Assembly (NCBI GenBank): GCA_016903695.1
Contig: JADQBB010000014.1
Coordinates: 1 to 64,000 of the forward strand
Length of the DNA stretch: 64,000 nucleotides
From: Chlorogloea purpurea SAG 13.99
GTDB taxonomy: Bacteria; Cyanobacteriota; Cyanobacteriia; Cyanobacteriales; Microcystaceae
Direction: 5' to 3'
The notes below the pieces were generated by a model. The model was not told the origin of the DNA. It saw nothing but the letters and a program-made list of their open reading frames with translations, and searched no databases. The position numbers were made by a program, and so were the translations under genes. Shown here in pieces: positions 1 to 9,371 of the stretch (within the stretch, counting starts at the first letter, position 1; each line of letters opens with the position of its first letter).

Positions 1-198
1 AAGATTAAGCATTTCGACCCCATGCCAATATTGATACCTTTATTATGCTACAGATTTTACAAAATGGCGACGCTAATTGTAAAAATTAAATCCGCTTACA
101 TCCCATCATGGGACATGAGGGTCTTACGCTCCAAAGATAAATCTGCGGATCTTGTGGCAAAAATAGTGGCCGGTGACTAGCCAAAGCGTCACTAATTC

Positions 199-669
199 CT
201 ACATTTTGCTGATAATCCGCTGTACAATCTCCATACCCGTAACTGCCTGCCAAACGAATAAACCCAACAAAGTCACATTTAAACCGATGTGACTAATTCT
301 GGCTAACTCGTTACCTTTCTGCATGAAAGGTACTAAAGCGGCGGCGGAGGCGATTAAACCCGTCATGCCCAAACCGGCGATGAGATGGGGCCCCACGAAA
401 AGCTTACCGTTATTAATATAAGTCACCGCCATACCGCCGATCGTACCCAATACCATAAAAGCTAATAATACCGAACCTACCACATGATGCTTATTGGTAA
501 AGCCCTTCTTGACCAATTCCTTTCTTTCCTCTTTATCGACGCTACGAATCCGCCGAATCTGTAAACCAGAATATAAAGCGTAGCCAGTAGCCGCTAATAA
601 CACCCACATCAACACCGGATGACCAAACTGTGACCAGACCTTCACGCCCTCTGGAATCTCGAAATTCAT
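199..669 (-). CDS. DUF4079 family membrane protein
   Basis: A 156-residue protein with about four hydrophobic segments (roughly residues 18-36, 62-86, 94-116 and 125-145) and histidines near the membrane helices (H17, H61/H62, H127). It resembles the DUF4079 family, found in cyanobacteria and plastids, whose biochemical role is not established. The histidine placement recalls b561-like haem-binding bundles, but that is only an inference. It is a single gene, divergent from the DUF1825-moxR pair, and the 190-bp spacer must hold both promoters. No signal peptide is separable from the first helix. Confidence 0.8.
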   Translation of the reverse strand: MNFEIPEGVKVWSQFGHPVLMWVLLAATGYALYSGLQIRRIRSVDKEERKELVKKGFTNKHHVVGSVLLAFMVLGTIGGMAVTYINNGKLFVGPHLIAGLGMTGLIASAAALVPFMQKGNELARISHIGLNVTLLGLFVWQAVTGMEIVQRIISKM

Positions 670-860
670 TCGCCTAACCCTATCGATAACAATTCTTAGT
701 AAATCTTAAAATAACACAAGGGAGAAAAAATTAAACGGGGCGCGGTAGAAGTTGAGGGTCAAGCGCGCTCCAATACGGCAAACCGTATTTGGATAAAGTT
801 TTCGGGTCATTTAGAATGACAATATGACCCTTTAAAAGCGATCGAGTGAGTGATTCAACT

Positions 861-1175
861 ATGGGATTTTTTGATTCGGACGTGGTACAGCAGGAAGCCA
901 AACAACTTTTTGAAGATTATCAATCCTTGACCCAACTGGGGGGCGATTATGGTAAGTTTGATCGCGAAGGTAAAAAAATCTTCATCGCTCGTATGGAAGA
1001 ATTGATGGATCGCTATAAAATCTTTATGAAAAGATTCGAGCTTTCCGAGGACTTCATGGCTAAAATGACCGTGGAGCAACTGAAAACCCAATTAGGTCAG
1101 TTCGGGCTAACCCCACAGCAAATGTTCGACCAGATGGAATCAACCTTAGAGCGTATGAAAGCTGAAATCAAATAA
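861..1175 (+). CDS. DUF1825 family protein
   Basis: A small acidic, helical, soluble protein of 104 residues beginning MGFFDSDVVQQEAKQLFEDY, typical of the cyanobacterial DUF1825 family of unknown function. A GTG at 846 lies in frame and would add five residues, but family members begin at the M(A/G)FFDS motif, so the ATG at 861 is preferred. The stop codon overlaps the start of moxR by one base (TAATG), so the two genes are translationally coupled and may act together. No catalytic motif is visible. Confidence 0.85.
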   Translation: MGFFDSDVVQQEAKQLFEDYQSLTQLGGDYGKFDREGKKIFIARMEELMDRYKIFMKRFELSEDFMAKMTVEQLKTQLGQFGLTPQQMFDQMESTLERMKAEIK

Positions 1176-2125
1176 TGGCCCATGAGCGGAAAATTTTTCA
1201 ACAACTCAACGACTCCCTAGGCGCGCTCGTCGTCGGCCAAGAAGAAATTATCGGGCAACTCCTAGTCGCTTTACTGAGTGGAGGTCACGTTATCCTCGAA
1301 GGCGTACCCGGTACGGGAAAAACCCTTTTAGTAAAAGTTCTCGCCCAATTAATACAAGCCCAATTTAAACGCGTCCAATTAACCCCCGATGTATTGCCCT
1401 CGGACATTATCGGCACTAATATTTTTGACCTCAACAGCCGCACCTTCACCCTGGTGAGAGGGCCTATCTTTACCGACATTCTCCTCGCCGATGAGATCAA
1501 TCGCACACCGCCGAAAACTCAATCAGCCCTGTTAGAGGCGATGGAAGAACAGCAGGTGACTCTCGAAGGTAACACCCTGGCTCTTTCGCCCCTATTTTGG
1601 GTGGTGGCGACTCAAAACCCTTTAGAGTTCGAGGGCACTTACCCGTTACCGGAAGCCCAATTAGACCGATTCTTGTTTAAATTGGTGGTGGATTACCCTG
1701 CGCCCACCGCGGAAAAGAGGATGCTATTGAACTTTCAAGAGGGGTTTGCCGGTAAGCGGCCCGATCTAGACAAAATCACCACCGTTACCTGTGTGGAGTC
1801 GCTCCTAGAAGCCCGCCAACAGGCACAGCGGGTGAAAGTGGACGATAAGATCATCGATTATTTACTGGGTTTGGTACAAAAAACCAGAAAGCACCCCGAT
1901 TTAGCGCTGGGGGCTTCACCTCGCGCGGCGGTAGCCTGGTTGAAAACGGCGAAAAGTTCCGCTTGGTTGTGCGATCGAGATTACGTTATCCCCGACGATC
2001 TAAAAACGATCGCCATTGCCTTACTGCGACACCGTTTGCTCTTGCGCCCCGAAGCGCAATTAGACGGGGTGAAAATAGAAAATGTTATTACCTCTATACT
2101 CAAACAGGCCCCAGTACCCCGATAA
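1175..2125 (+). CDS. MoxR family AAA+ ATPase
   Basis: A 316-residue AAA+ ATPase of the MoxR class. Walker A GVPGTGKT is at residues 43-50 and Walker B LLADEIN at about 102-108, followed by the MoxR-type NRTPPKTQSALLEAMEE stretch, then a sensor region around VVATQNP and an arginine-rich lid (GASPRAAVAWL). MoxR proteins usually act as chaperones that load cofactors or activate a von Willebrand (VWA) partner. No VWA gene lies next to it here, so the client is unknown. It is co-transcribed with the DUF1825 gene through a one-base overlap and is convergent with the site-2 protease gene. Confidence 0.92.
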   Translation: MAHERKIFQQLNDSLGALVVGQEEIIGQLLVALLSGGHVILEGVPGTGKTLLVKVLAQLIQAQFKRVQLTPDVLPSDIIGTNIFDLNSRTFTLVRGPIFTDILLADEINRTPPKTQSALLEAMEEQQVTLEGNTLALSPLFWVVATQNPLEFEGTYPLPEAQLDRFLFKLVVDYPAPTAEKRMLLNFQEGFAGKRPDLDKITTVTCVESLLEARQQAQRVKVDDKIIDYLLGLVQKTRKHPDLALGASPRAAVAWLKTAKSSAWLCDRDYVIPDDLKTIAIALLRHRLLLRPEAQLDGVKIENVITSILKQAPVPR

Positions 2126-2137
2126 TTGCCATCCGGC

Positions 2138-3349
2138 TCATTTCTTGGTCAGAGTTTTCGCCACAGCACTCAAAGGCAGGTAACTGGGATATTGTCCCCC
2201 CGATTTAATCCTGTCTATTTCACCCTCTTGTAAAACGATATCGTATTTGGCGGCGATCGTCTTGACAATATCCGCCTTATCTATAACACCGGCCACAGCA
2301 CCTGCGGGAGATAAAACCGTCAATTTCTTATCGGTAATAGTGTCTAAAACTCCTATCACCTGAAATAGGGGGGCATTTTCCGGTACAGAAACGATCGTAT
2401 CCAGGGGATGAACTATATCCAATAAAGTTTTCCCCGCCCATTGACCGCGTTCTATGGATTGTAAATCACTTGGTCTGACAAGGCCCCGATAACGTCCCCC
2501 GGAAACGGCATAATAAGCGCCCTTGTGGGGATTGATAATATATTCCCGTGTAAATTCCTCTAGGGATCGATCGGCTTTGAGGATTTTAAAATCCTTGGTC
2601 ATGACCGAGGCGGCGGTTAAACTCAATAATCCTTCTTGTAAACGACTCAAGCGGTTATAAGCCGAGGCATTCTTGAAAATAAACCAACCGATGAAACTCA
2701 ACCAAGCCCCACCGAGATCACCCGTGAGTAAAACGAGGAAAAGACCGAGAGAAATACCTATGCAGCCCATGATCTGACCGCTGCGGGAAGCCCAGCGCAA
2801 ACCCTTCAAACGATCGCCCGTTACGTGCCACACTACCGACTTGAGAATCTGCCCGCCGTCGAGGGGCATCCCCGGAATCACGTTAAAGAGGGCGAGGATG
2901 AAATTAATCTGCGCCACATCCATCAACACGTAATGCCATAAAGGTAAATTCTCCACCGCCAGACCTAAAAGAGAAAGAGAAGCGAATAAAACTAAACTGA
3001 CCGCGGGGCCGGCTACCGCTATCTTTAAAGATTCGAGGGGAGTGTCCGACTCCCTTTCTATAGAAGCCATGCCCCCGAACAAAAACAAGGTAATAGAATT
3101 AACTTTGATACCTTGAGAAAGAGCGACCAAACTGTGCCCTAATTCGTGGAGTAAAACCGAAGCGAATAATAATAAAGCCATGAGGAAGCCCATAAAAGAA
3201 CTTAACCAGGGTGGGTTATTATCGCCCACCAATTGAGCTTGTACTTCACCCGCGTTGAGGGCGGTAATAAAAAATAGGATAGCTAGCCAAGAGGGATCGA
3301 TATAAAGGGGAATTTCCCTAATGGAGCCAATACGCCAACTCGATCGCAT
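2138..3349 (-). CDS. Site-2 protease family zinc metalloprotease with CBS pair
   Basis: An integral membrane intramembrane protease of about 403 residues. The zinc motif HELGH is at residues 68-72 and the second metal-ligand motif NVIPGMPLDGG at about 157-166. Both sit in hydrophobic segments, followed by more membrane helices and a cytoplasmic CBS domain pair (about 245-400). This is the S2P/SpoIVFB-like group with CBS domains. An upstream in-frame ATG at 3367 exists, but the family begins with the SSWRIGSI motif, so the start at 3349 is preferred. The gene is last in a likely operon pgl - FHA protein - protease. The substrate is unknown, and the CBS domains suggest nucleotide control. Confidence 0.9.
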   Translation of the reverse strand: MRSSWRIGSIREIPLYIDPSWLAILFFITALNAGEVQAQLVGDNNPPWLSSFMGFLMALLLFASVLLHELGHSLVALSQGIKVNSITLFLFGGMASIERESDTPLESLKIAVAGPAVSLVLFASLSLLGLAVENLPLWHYVLMDVAQINFILALFNVIPGMPLDGGQILKSVVWHVTGDRLKGLRWASRSGQIMGCIGISLGLFLVLLTGDLGGAWLSFIGWFIFKNASAYNRLSRLQEGLLSLTAASVMTKDFKILKADRSLEEFTREYIINPHKGAYYAVSGGRYRGLVRPSDLQSIERGQWAGKTLLDIVHPLDTIVSVPENAPLFQVIGVLDTITDKKLTVLSPAGAVAGVIDKADIVKTIAAKYDIVLQEGEIDRIKSGGQYPSYLPLSAVAKTLTKK

Positions 3350-3420
3350 AACGATTCTTTCTCTCACCTTAAACGTCTCCTAATAATAGGATAGGCAAGA
3401 GAAAGAGTAGAATGACACTC

Positions 3421-4053
3421 TTAACTCGTTTGAAAAATAAAAGTTAACTTATCGCCTTTACCGAGGGAAACACGATCGCCCGCCCGCAGACGATGGCGAT
3501 TTCCAGGCAGTAGCGGCGTGTGATTAACGTAAGTGCCGTTAGAACTACCCGTATCTTCGAGATAATAAATTCCCGCTTCCACGAGAATATCGGCGTGAAC
3601 GCGAGAAACAATATCGGAATCGGGAAAGCCCGACACATCAATGTCTGGAGGAACTCGATCGTTAGGTTTGCCGATGTGAATCACCGATAGATGACTCGGT
3701 AATTCTCTGGTCTCATTGGTTTGAACGTGTAATAAAGTGGCTGTTTGTAACTGTAAAACCGTACCCTGGTAGGCGGGGGCTGGTTCGGGAGTCGGGGCGC
3801 TCGTCGGGGCGGGAGAAACGAGCGTCGGTGTGGGGGGCGGGGCGACGGGAGGAACTTCTGGAATCGGCGGCGAAACAGCGGCGGGCAGCTGTTGACTTAA
3901 ACTTTCACCACAGTTACCGCAAAAAGTGGCATCGGACTGTACCGGGGCGTGACAGTGAGGACAAAGGGTCATTTGCGGCAGGGCAGTAAAACAGTTCTCG
4001 CACTGCGACGCGCTATCAGGATTGATATGTTCACAATTGGGGCAAATAATCAT
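3421..4053 (-). CDS. Double zinc-ribbon, FHA-domain protein (FraH-like architecture)
   Basis: A 210-residue protein with three parts. Two N-terminal zinc ribbons have cysteine pairs at C4/C7-C18/C21 and C31/C34-C45/C48. A Pro/Ala/Thr-rich linker spans about residues 55-95. A C-terminal FHA phosphothreonine-binding domain (about 122-205) shows SRVHADI and SSNGTYVN motifs. This architecture occurs in cyanobacterial FraH-like proteins, but here there is no membrane segment, so no cell-junction role is claimed. It lies 21 bp behind pgl and 72 bp before the protease start, suggesting an operon. It probably reads Ser/Thr phosphorylation. Confidence 0.85.
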   Translation of the reverse strand: MIICPNCEHINPDSASQCENCFTALPQMTLCPHCHAPVQSDATFCGNCGESLSQQLPAAVSPPIPEVPPVAPPPTPTLVSPAPTSAPTPEPAPAYQGTVLQLQTATLLHVQTNETRELPSHLSVIHIGKPNDRVPPDIDVSGFPDSDIVSRVHADILVEAGIYYLEDTGSSNGTYVNHTPLLPGNRHRLRAGDRVSLGKGDKLTFIFQTS

Positions 4054-4074
4054 AAAGTGCTAAAAAATGGTTTA

Positions 4075-4794
4075 TTAAAGTTTCAGATGATCGCCAGCAG
4101 CTTTATCTAGTAACCAGATTAAATCACCGCTTGGTTGGATCAGCCTGGAAGGATATTGCTTTTCGTCCCCGAGGGAAGCAAAAATCTGTTCTAGAGCGGG
4201 ACGTTTACTCTCGCCACTGACCAGGAATACTACAGAACGGGCCGCGTTGATCAGGGGTACGGTGAAAGTAATCCGCGGTTGACCGTCTTTATCACCGAGG
4301 GTGATATAACGATCGTTCACCGTCAAAGCTGGAGTATGGGGAAATAGGGAAGCGGTATGACCATCGTCTCCCATACCTAGAAGAATCACATCGAAGACCG
4401 GAAATTGAGGCAGTTGTACGCCGAAAAATTGCGCCAGTGTAGCGTCGTACGATCGAGCATCGTTTTCTGGGTCACTATCGGTGGGCATCGGATAGATATT
4501 GAGCGCGGGGATGGGGATTCGATCGAGCCACGCGGTGCGAGCGAGTAGTTGATTGCTATCAGGATGATTGGAAGGTACATAACGCTCGTCGCCCCAGAAA
4601 ACATAGACCTTATCCCAGGGGATAGCTTGATCCGATAGGGCCGAATAGAGGGGTTTCGGGGTACTACCACCCGATAGAGCGATCGTACAGCGTCCCCTTC
4701 GGGCGATGGCGGTTTGCATCAAATCGGTGACTAAATCCGATGCCTTGTTAATGAGAGCCGTTTTATCTTCTAAAACTTGAACCTGTTTGGTCAT
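4075..4794 (-). CDS. pgl: 6-phosphogluconolactonase
   Basis: Hydrolyses 6-phosphogluconolactone to 6-phosphogluconate in the oxidative pentose phosphate pathway, in the cytosol. The 239-residue length is normal. Family motifs are all present: ALSGGSTPKPLY near residue 40, WGDERYVP near 87, and GMGDDGHTASLFPHTP near 140. It is the first gene of the minus-strand run that continues with the FHA protein and the site-2 protease; that grouping is not an obvious metabolic unit. The 269-bp spacer upstream (4795-5063) separates it from the divergent HpsJ-like gene and shows no recognisable RNA or repeat. Confidence 0.93.
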   Translation of the reverse strand: MTKQVQVLEDKTALINKASDLVTDLMQTAIARRGRCTIALSGGSTPKPLYSALSDQAIPWDKVYVFWGDERYVPSNHPDSNQLLARTAWLDRIPIPALNIYPMPTDSDPENDARSYDATLAQFFGVQLPQFPVFDVILLGMGDDGHTASLFPHTPALTVNDRYITLGDKDGQPRITFTVPLINAARSVVFLVSGESKRPALEQIFASLGDEKQYPSRLIQPSGDLIWLLDKAAGDHLKL

Positions 4795-5063
4795 AGATCG
4801 TCCGCTTATTCAAAGAGGGTGTTTCCAATATAGATACATTTGCCCCGAAAACCGGTTTAAATAGGAAAAACTTTATTCTTGATACGAGCGTCTTTGCGTA
4901 TATCATAATCTAGGTTATCTTTCTTATGGTTGGCATTAAGGCCGATCGTATCCTATACTGTCCATAAATCAAGCACGGAAGGAACAAGAAAGGTAATGCT
5001 ATAAGTGTTCCCTATCGTATAATTCAATCTCCATACTTAAAAAGCCATAGACGACAACCCAAA

Positions 5064-5861
5064 ATGAACAATTCTACATTTACCTCTTTATGTCTTAAAC
5101 TGACGGGACTAATATTTATCCTTTCTTTCCTCCTGGACACGATTACTTTCGCCATTCCTTTTAATTGGCAGAATTCTCAGTGGCAGATTAATTTCGTTAC
5201 CACGGTAGTCGATCGGGGTATAGTGCCGATGGTGGGTATCGGTTTGATCTTAGTGGCCACTTGGATCGATAGCACCGTTAAAGATGTAACCGCTAAAGGT
5301 GGCTTTAACATAAAACTACCGGTTTTTATCCTCGCCACGCTCTTAGGATTAGGATTTTTATTAATGATCCCCGTCCACGTTAACAATATCAACCAAGTAA
5401 AAAATAACACCCAAGGGCAGATTCAACAAGGTGTAGCCCAAGGTGAAGCTCAAATACAAACATTTTTATCTCAATTAAACACCCTCTCTCAAAATCCTCA
5501 ATTACTGAATCAGGAAATCGTGCAACGAACCCAAGTAATTCAATCGGGACAATTCCAAGGTAGACAATTAAGCGCTGACCAATTAGCTACCTTAACTCAA
5601 CAGAGAGACCAACTTTCCAATCTTCGCGATCTATCCAAGAAACCTCAAGAGTTCAAGCAAAGACTAGAGGAGATCAAAAATCAATTACAAACCCAATTAC
5701 AAGACCGACGTAGACAAGCTGAAAACCAAGCCAATCTAGAAGCTCTCAAACAGGGTTTGAGAATCGGATTAAGTAGTTTGATGTTAGCGATCGGCTACAG
5801 CTTCATCGGCTGGCTAGGATTGAGAGGCATCGGGCTGATGAATAAAAAAAGCCCCGTCTAG
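5064..5861 (+). CDS. HpsJ-like membrane protein
   Basis: A 265-residue membrane protein with N-terminal hydrophobic segments at about 10-28, 46-70 and 88-108, a Gln-rich coiled-coil region (about 115-230), and a last membrane segment (about 236-255). The N-terminal pattern with GIVPMVGIGLILVATWID resembles proteins annotated as HpsJ family in cyanobacteria, linked in filamentous species to hormogonium polysaccharide secretion. That role is not shown for unicellular strains. No other hps genes are nearby. Family assignment is from memory of the pattern and is moderate. Confidence 0.6.
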   Translation: MNNSTFTSLCLKLTGLIFILSFLLDTITFAIPFNWQNSQWQINFVTTVVDRGIVPMVGIGLILVATWIDSTVKDVTAKGGFNIKLPVFILATLLGLGFLLMIPVHVNNINQVKNNTQGQIQQGVAQGEAQIQTFLSQLNTLSQNPQLLNQEIVQRTQVIQSGQFQGRQLSADQLATLTQQRDQLSNLRDLSKKPQEFKQRLEEIKNQLQTQLQDRRRQAENQANLEALKQGLRIGLSSLMLAIGYSFIGWLGLRGIGLMNKKSPV

Positions 5862-5957
5862 TAGGCCGTGGAAGTGAGGCAAGAGAACCCGGAAGAGGGT
5901 GGCACAAACCTCACTCCTCACTACTATTGACTCACTCCTTGATGAAGGGAAAAAAAC

Positions 5958-6737
5958 TTATTTGACCATTTTATCTAAAACTTCCACGAGTACCTCATCG
6001 CCCGAATCGATCCTTATAAGCCCGAGTCGAGGGTTTTCTAAATCGAGAATAATATACGTTATTCCAGATATAGTCACACAAAACGTGACCATATACAATA
6101 AAGGTCTCGTTTTATTAACTGCCATATCTTGTCCGACCAAGAAAGCTGAAATAATGGCAAGACCGAATAATAAAATATAAACAATTGCGGGTGGGTGGAT
6201 ACGGCTTGCTTGCAATCGCTCATTAGCCACATCGATCATCTCATTGGTCGAGCTTAGAACCAAAGTAATGATTCCGGGGTTTTTATTTTCTAGAACAGCA
6301 GCATTGGCAATTTTCCAAATTTGATCTTGTAATTTTAGACCCTCAAGATATTTAGTATTAGATAGCTGACGATCTTTATAATTTTCAAATACACCGACGC
6401 GTGATTGAACATATTCTTTGTAAAGTGGTCGCAACTTCTGTTGAGCGTCACCCGGAAGCAAGTCAAGCCTGTAGTAGGCTGTACCAATTGCATTTGCTTC
6501 TTTTAGAACTAGCTTGACTCGATTCTCATACCGAGATAATGTCCCCGTGAAAGTGAAGGCTAAAATTAAACCCAAAATTGCGAATATAGAACTCTCAACT
6601 GCAGAAGAACCTTCTGTTTTATCTTCAGGATATTTTTGGAGTTTGCGCTTGCCTAACCTATAACCGGTTTCAATACTTCCAGCCATACCCAAACAGAGTA
6701 ATATTGACGAGAGAAATGTTAGAGAGAGGAAATCCAT
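5958..6737 (-). CDS. DUF4239 (bestrophin-like) membrane protein
   Basis: A 259-residue membrane protein with an N-terminal helix (about 4-22), a second helix with the AILGLILAFTFTGTLSRYE motif (about 52-70), a long soluble helical stretch (about 75-180), and two closing helices (about 186-203 and 215-232). This four-helix layout with the LAFTF/RYE segment matches the DUF4239 family, described as bestrophin-like; transport of anions is only suggested by that relation. The gene is convergent with the HpsJ-like gene. Confidence 0.72.
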   Translation of the reverse strand: MDFLSLTFLSSILLCLGMAGSIETGYRLGKRKLQKYPEDKTEGSSAVESSIFAILGLILAFTFTGTLSRYENRVKLVLKEANAIGTAYYRLDLLPGDAQQKLRPLYKEYVQSRVGVFENYKDRQLSNTKYLEGLKLQDQIWKIANAAVLENKNPGIITLVLSSTNEMIDVANERLQASRIHPPAIVYILLFGLAIISAFLVGQDMAVNKTRPLLYMVTFCVTISGITYIILDLENPRLGLIRIDSGDEVLVEVLDKMVK

Positions 6738-6791
6738 AATTTATCTTCTTCCTAAAAACCACATATAGTGCATCCTACCATTGGGACTATC

Positions 6792-6816
6792 AAAAAACCC
6801 CTTATAGGGGTTTTTT
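6792..6816 (-). terminator. Intrinsic terminator behind the cruA-type gene
   Basis: A perfect 10-bp inverted repeat: AAAAAACCCC, a 5-nt TTATA loop, then GGGGTTTTTT. Read on the minus strand it is a GC-rich stem with a U-run directly after the end of the gene at 6859-8826, so it should stop that transcript before it enters the DUF4239 gene. Confidence 0.85.
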
Positions 6817-6858
6817 CTACAATAAATCTTGAGGAATTTAATTTTTCTTCTGTCTTTA

Positions 6859-8826
6859 TCACCTCAATCCGTAACTAAAACTTAACAACTGTAGCCACAG
6901 ACGTGGATATTGTTTCTCTAACCAAGGTTGAGAATTTTGTAGCCATTTTTTAAACCATTTGCCTAACAATAAATTCTTGACACTATCGCTCGTAAAATCC
7001 CCGTAAGAGCCGAGCCAACGCAGCAAATCTTTAGGTCCTGCCATCTGTGCGATCCAAATTAATAGGGCGGGATTCTTAGTAGCGGCTTTAATCGCTAATC
7101 TGCTAAATGTTAACCAATCGGTTTTGTCCTTGATAAAAGTTTCCGCTACTTCCGGTGGTTCATCTGCCAGTAAACCGAAGAAAGTATTCAACATGGAATT
7201 TATTCGTTGGGGTGGAAGAGTTTTTCCTGTTTCTACCATCATGCCCCTGGAAAATAGCCACGTCACCGCCACGTTACTCTGATAGGCGCGAATATTCTGC
7301 AAATCATCCGCCCTCAGTAAATCGTGTTTCAAGGCGGTATCTAAAAGATGGGTGAGACGGCTTAAATTTCTCACCAGCGAGCCGAAGCCGGTAAAAATAA
7401 GCGGGGATTGTAAAGAAGCCGCGTCACCGATCGCCAGCAGTCGCTCGAACGATACCCGTCGATCGAGTTTACCCGTACTGAAATGACCGGGTATATAGCC
7501 AAAAGTCGGCTTTTTCCAAGTCAGGGATTCAAGATCACAACGGCGGTACTCCGGTAGGATTGTAAAGAAATCTTCATACATTTCTAATAAAGAGCCAGGG
7601 TTATCGGGATGAACTTGATGGTAATGAAATAGATAAATAGTTAACTCTTTACCCTCCCCTGGAAACAATTCCCAGATCAACTGACGACCTTTAGAAATAT
7701 CGCCGTGAGAATTCAACACGTCCCCATATTGAGAATCCCAAACAGCGGGGTCGATTCCCTCCACTACCGCCCCGACGGTGGGGCAGACGCTATCGAAAGC
7801 CCTAACGCCGTTTAATTGCCACGCTATGGGGGAAGCCGTACCCATGGCATCGATCAATAATCTACCGCGCACCGATCGACTTTCACCATCTTGCAAATTC
7901 ATTAAATGTACCGTCACCCCATCCGTATCCACTTCGGCTTTAATAAATTCGGTTTCGTCCCATATATCACCCCCAGCCTCCCGCAATTTTTCCCCGCAAG
8001 ATTTCAGTAACTTTTCCGAGTTCATAGCGATATTAAGTACCGTGGGCGTGTGCAATACCGCCGCTTTGAGATGGGGGGGATTATTGCCGTCAAAAAACTT
8101 ACTGAAACCGTCTTTGTATTCCCTGGCGATTAAATTTTCAAACTCACCGGGAGTGAACAAACCTAAATCGATTAAACTTTGGAATTCGGAGCGAGAAATA
8201 TTCCATTCTCGATTCATACGCCCGAAGGGTATACGCTCTACCACTAATACTTTATAGCCCAGTTTAGCCATGACGGCGCTGTGAATCGCACCTAAAGCGC
8301 CGCCGATATAGATCAAGTCATAATCGAGTTTTTCACCCCGATTTTCGCCACGGTATATTACCTGTTTCGGTTGCTGCGGATTTTTGGCACTATCGCGCCA
8401 GCGTTTTTCCCACCAGTAGAGTCGTCTTAAATCCGCTTCCCCTTGGGGCATTTTTTGAAAATAATGCACCGTCTGGGGATAGTAAGAGTTTAAAGCCGAA
8501 AAAATGGATTCATTGCTATTAATATCCGGTAAGGAGGGATAGGTAGGGGGAAATGTTTTATCTATGGCGAGATGTAATTCTTGAGATAGATGTTTTTCGG
8601 CGGTATGTTCTTGAGATCCCCAGCGAAACACCTTTAAATAAGTGGTACGTTGTAAACTCCAAACGAAAATCGATAATTCTTGATCTTCCCCCAACTGTAA
8701 ACGGATGCCGTCTCTCGTTAATACTTTATTTCCCTGCGAGGGTTGCCACTGGGTTTGTAACCACCTGCATACGCTTTCTCGATCGCTAGTGGGTATTTCT
8801 CGATAAATAATCTCTTGCATTTTCAT
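6859..8826 (-). CDS. cruA: CruA-type lycopene cyclase family FAD-dependent protein
   Basis: A 655-residue flavoprotein with an FAD-binding Rossmann segment near residues 168-195 (DLIYIGGALGAIHSAVMAKL, a degenerate GxGxxG), preceded by an extra N-terminal domain of about 165 residues. A second flavin-contact region lies near residue 468 (LLAIGDAASLQSPL). The length and the long N-terminal extension fit CruA rather than the shorter CruP; in other cyanobacteria CruA cyclises lycopene towards beta-carotene. Substrate specificity cannot be read from sequence. A second ATG lies two codons in. The gene is monocistronic and ends at a strong terminator. Confidence 0.78.
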   Translation of the reverse strand: MKMQEIIYREIPTSDRESVCRWLQTQWQPSQGNKVLTRDGIRLQLGEDQELSIFVWSLQRTTYLKVFRWGSQEHTAEKHLSQELHLAIDKTFPPTYPSLPDINSNESIFSALNSYYPQTVHYFQKMPQGEADLRRLYWWEKRWRDSAKNPQQPKQVIYRGENRGEKLDYDLIYIGGALGAIHSAVMAKLGYKVLVVERIPFGRMNREWNISRSEFQSLIDLGLFTPGEFENLIAREYKDGFSKFFDGNNPPHLKAAVLHTPTVLNIAMNSEKLLKSCGEKLREAGGDIWDETEFIKAEVDTDGVTVHLMNLQDGESRSVRGRLLIDAMGTASPIAWQLNGVRAFDSVCPTVGAVVEGIDPAVWDSQYGDVLNSHGDISKGRQLIWELFPGEGKELTIYLFHYHQVHPDNPGSLLEMYEDFFTILPEYRRCDLESLTWKKPTFGYIPGHFSTGKLDRRVSFERLLAIGDAASLQSPLIFTGFGSLVRNLSRLTHLLDTALKHDLLRADDLQNIRAYQSNVAVTWLFSRGMMVETGKTLPPQRINSMLNTFFGLLADEPPEVAETFIKDKTDWLTFSRLAIKAATKNPALLIWIAQMAGPKDLLRWLGSYGDFTSDSVKNLLLGKWFKKWLQNSQPWLEKQYPRLWLQLLSFSYGLR

Positions 8827-8965
8827 AATTTTTTAATATTTAAAGTTCCCCAAGAATACATAACATGATCGGTGCAAAATACGCTAAACTACCCAATACT
8901 ATAAATTATTAGAAAAGTTTTAAAAACTTTACATTCTCCTAACCTCACTCATCAATACTCATTTT

Positions 8966-9199
8966 ATGAATTATCCTATTCCCACCACGCCCGAAGAAAT
9001 CATCGCTCTACGAGAAAAACCCGTCGATGAAGAACTCGTGGCCGCAGTTATAGCCGGAATCATCAAGATCGCTCGTTCTCAAGGGCAATCGATCGATGAC
9101 CTGACAGCAGAGGTAATGGCTGAAGATCCTATTTTAGACCAAGTACAGCGACGCTGGTTAAGCGAACTACTCATTCAAGCTTGGTGTACTTTCCCTTAA
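8966..9199 (+). CDS. Conserved-looking small hypothetical protein
   Basis: A 77-residue acidic helical protein starting MNYPIPTTPEEIIALREKP, without cysteine clusters, signal peptide or membrane segment. I do not recognise the family. Codon use matches its neighbours and it fills a clear gap between the divergent cruA-type gene and sodB, so it is probably real. No strong ribosome-binding site is visible. Its closeness to sodB (173 bp) does not imply co-transcription, because a promoter-sized AT-rich stretch separates them. Confidence 0.6.
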   Translation: MNYPIPTTPEEIIALREKPVDEELVAAVIAGIIKIARSQGQSIDDLTAEVMAEDPILDQVQRRWLSELLIQAWCTFP

Positions 9200-9371
9200 G
9201 ACTGGAATTTCCGCTAGGGCGATCGTAGCGGCAACGGAAAAAATCTTCTTTTTGGGCTAAAATTTAGCTGTAAAGCTTTTATGCGGCAGTATCAGTATAA
9301 GCGAAAGCTGACAACTGTTCTTAATTAACTAACACTCCATTTACAGCCATCTTAAGAGGATTGAACGCTCT

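Noticed and set aside
64-180. A 38-codon plus-strand frame near the left edge
   Set aside because: No recognisable protein, no ribosome-binding site and no supporting context.
5899-6180. Plus-strand open frame of 93 codons
   Set aside because: It is mostly antisense to the DUF4239 gene and has no protein-like features.
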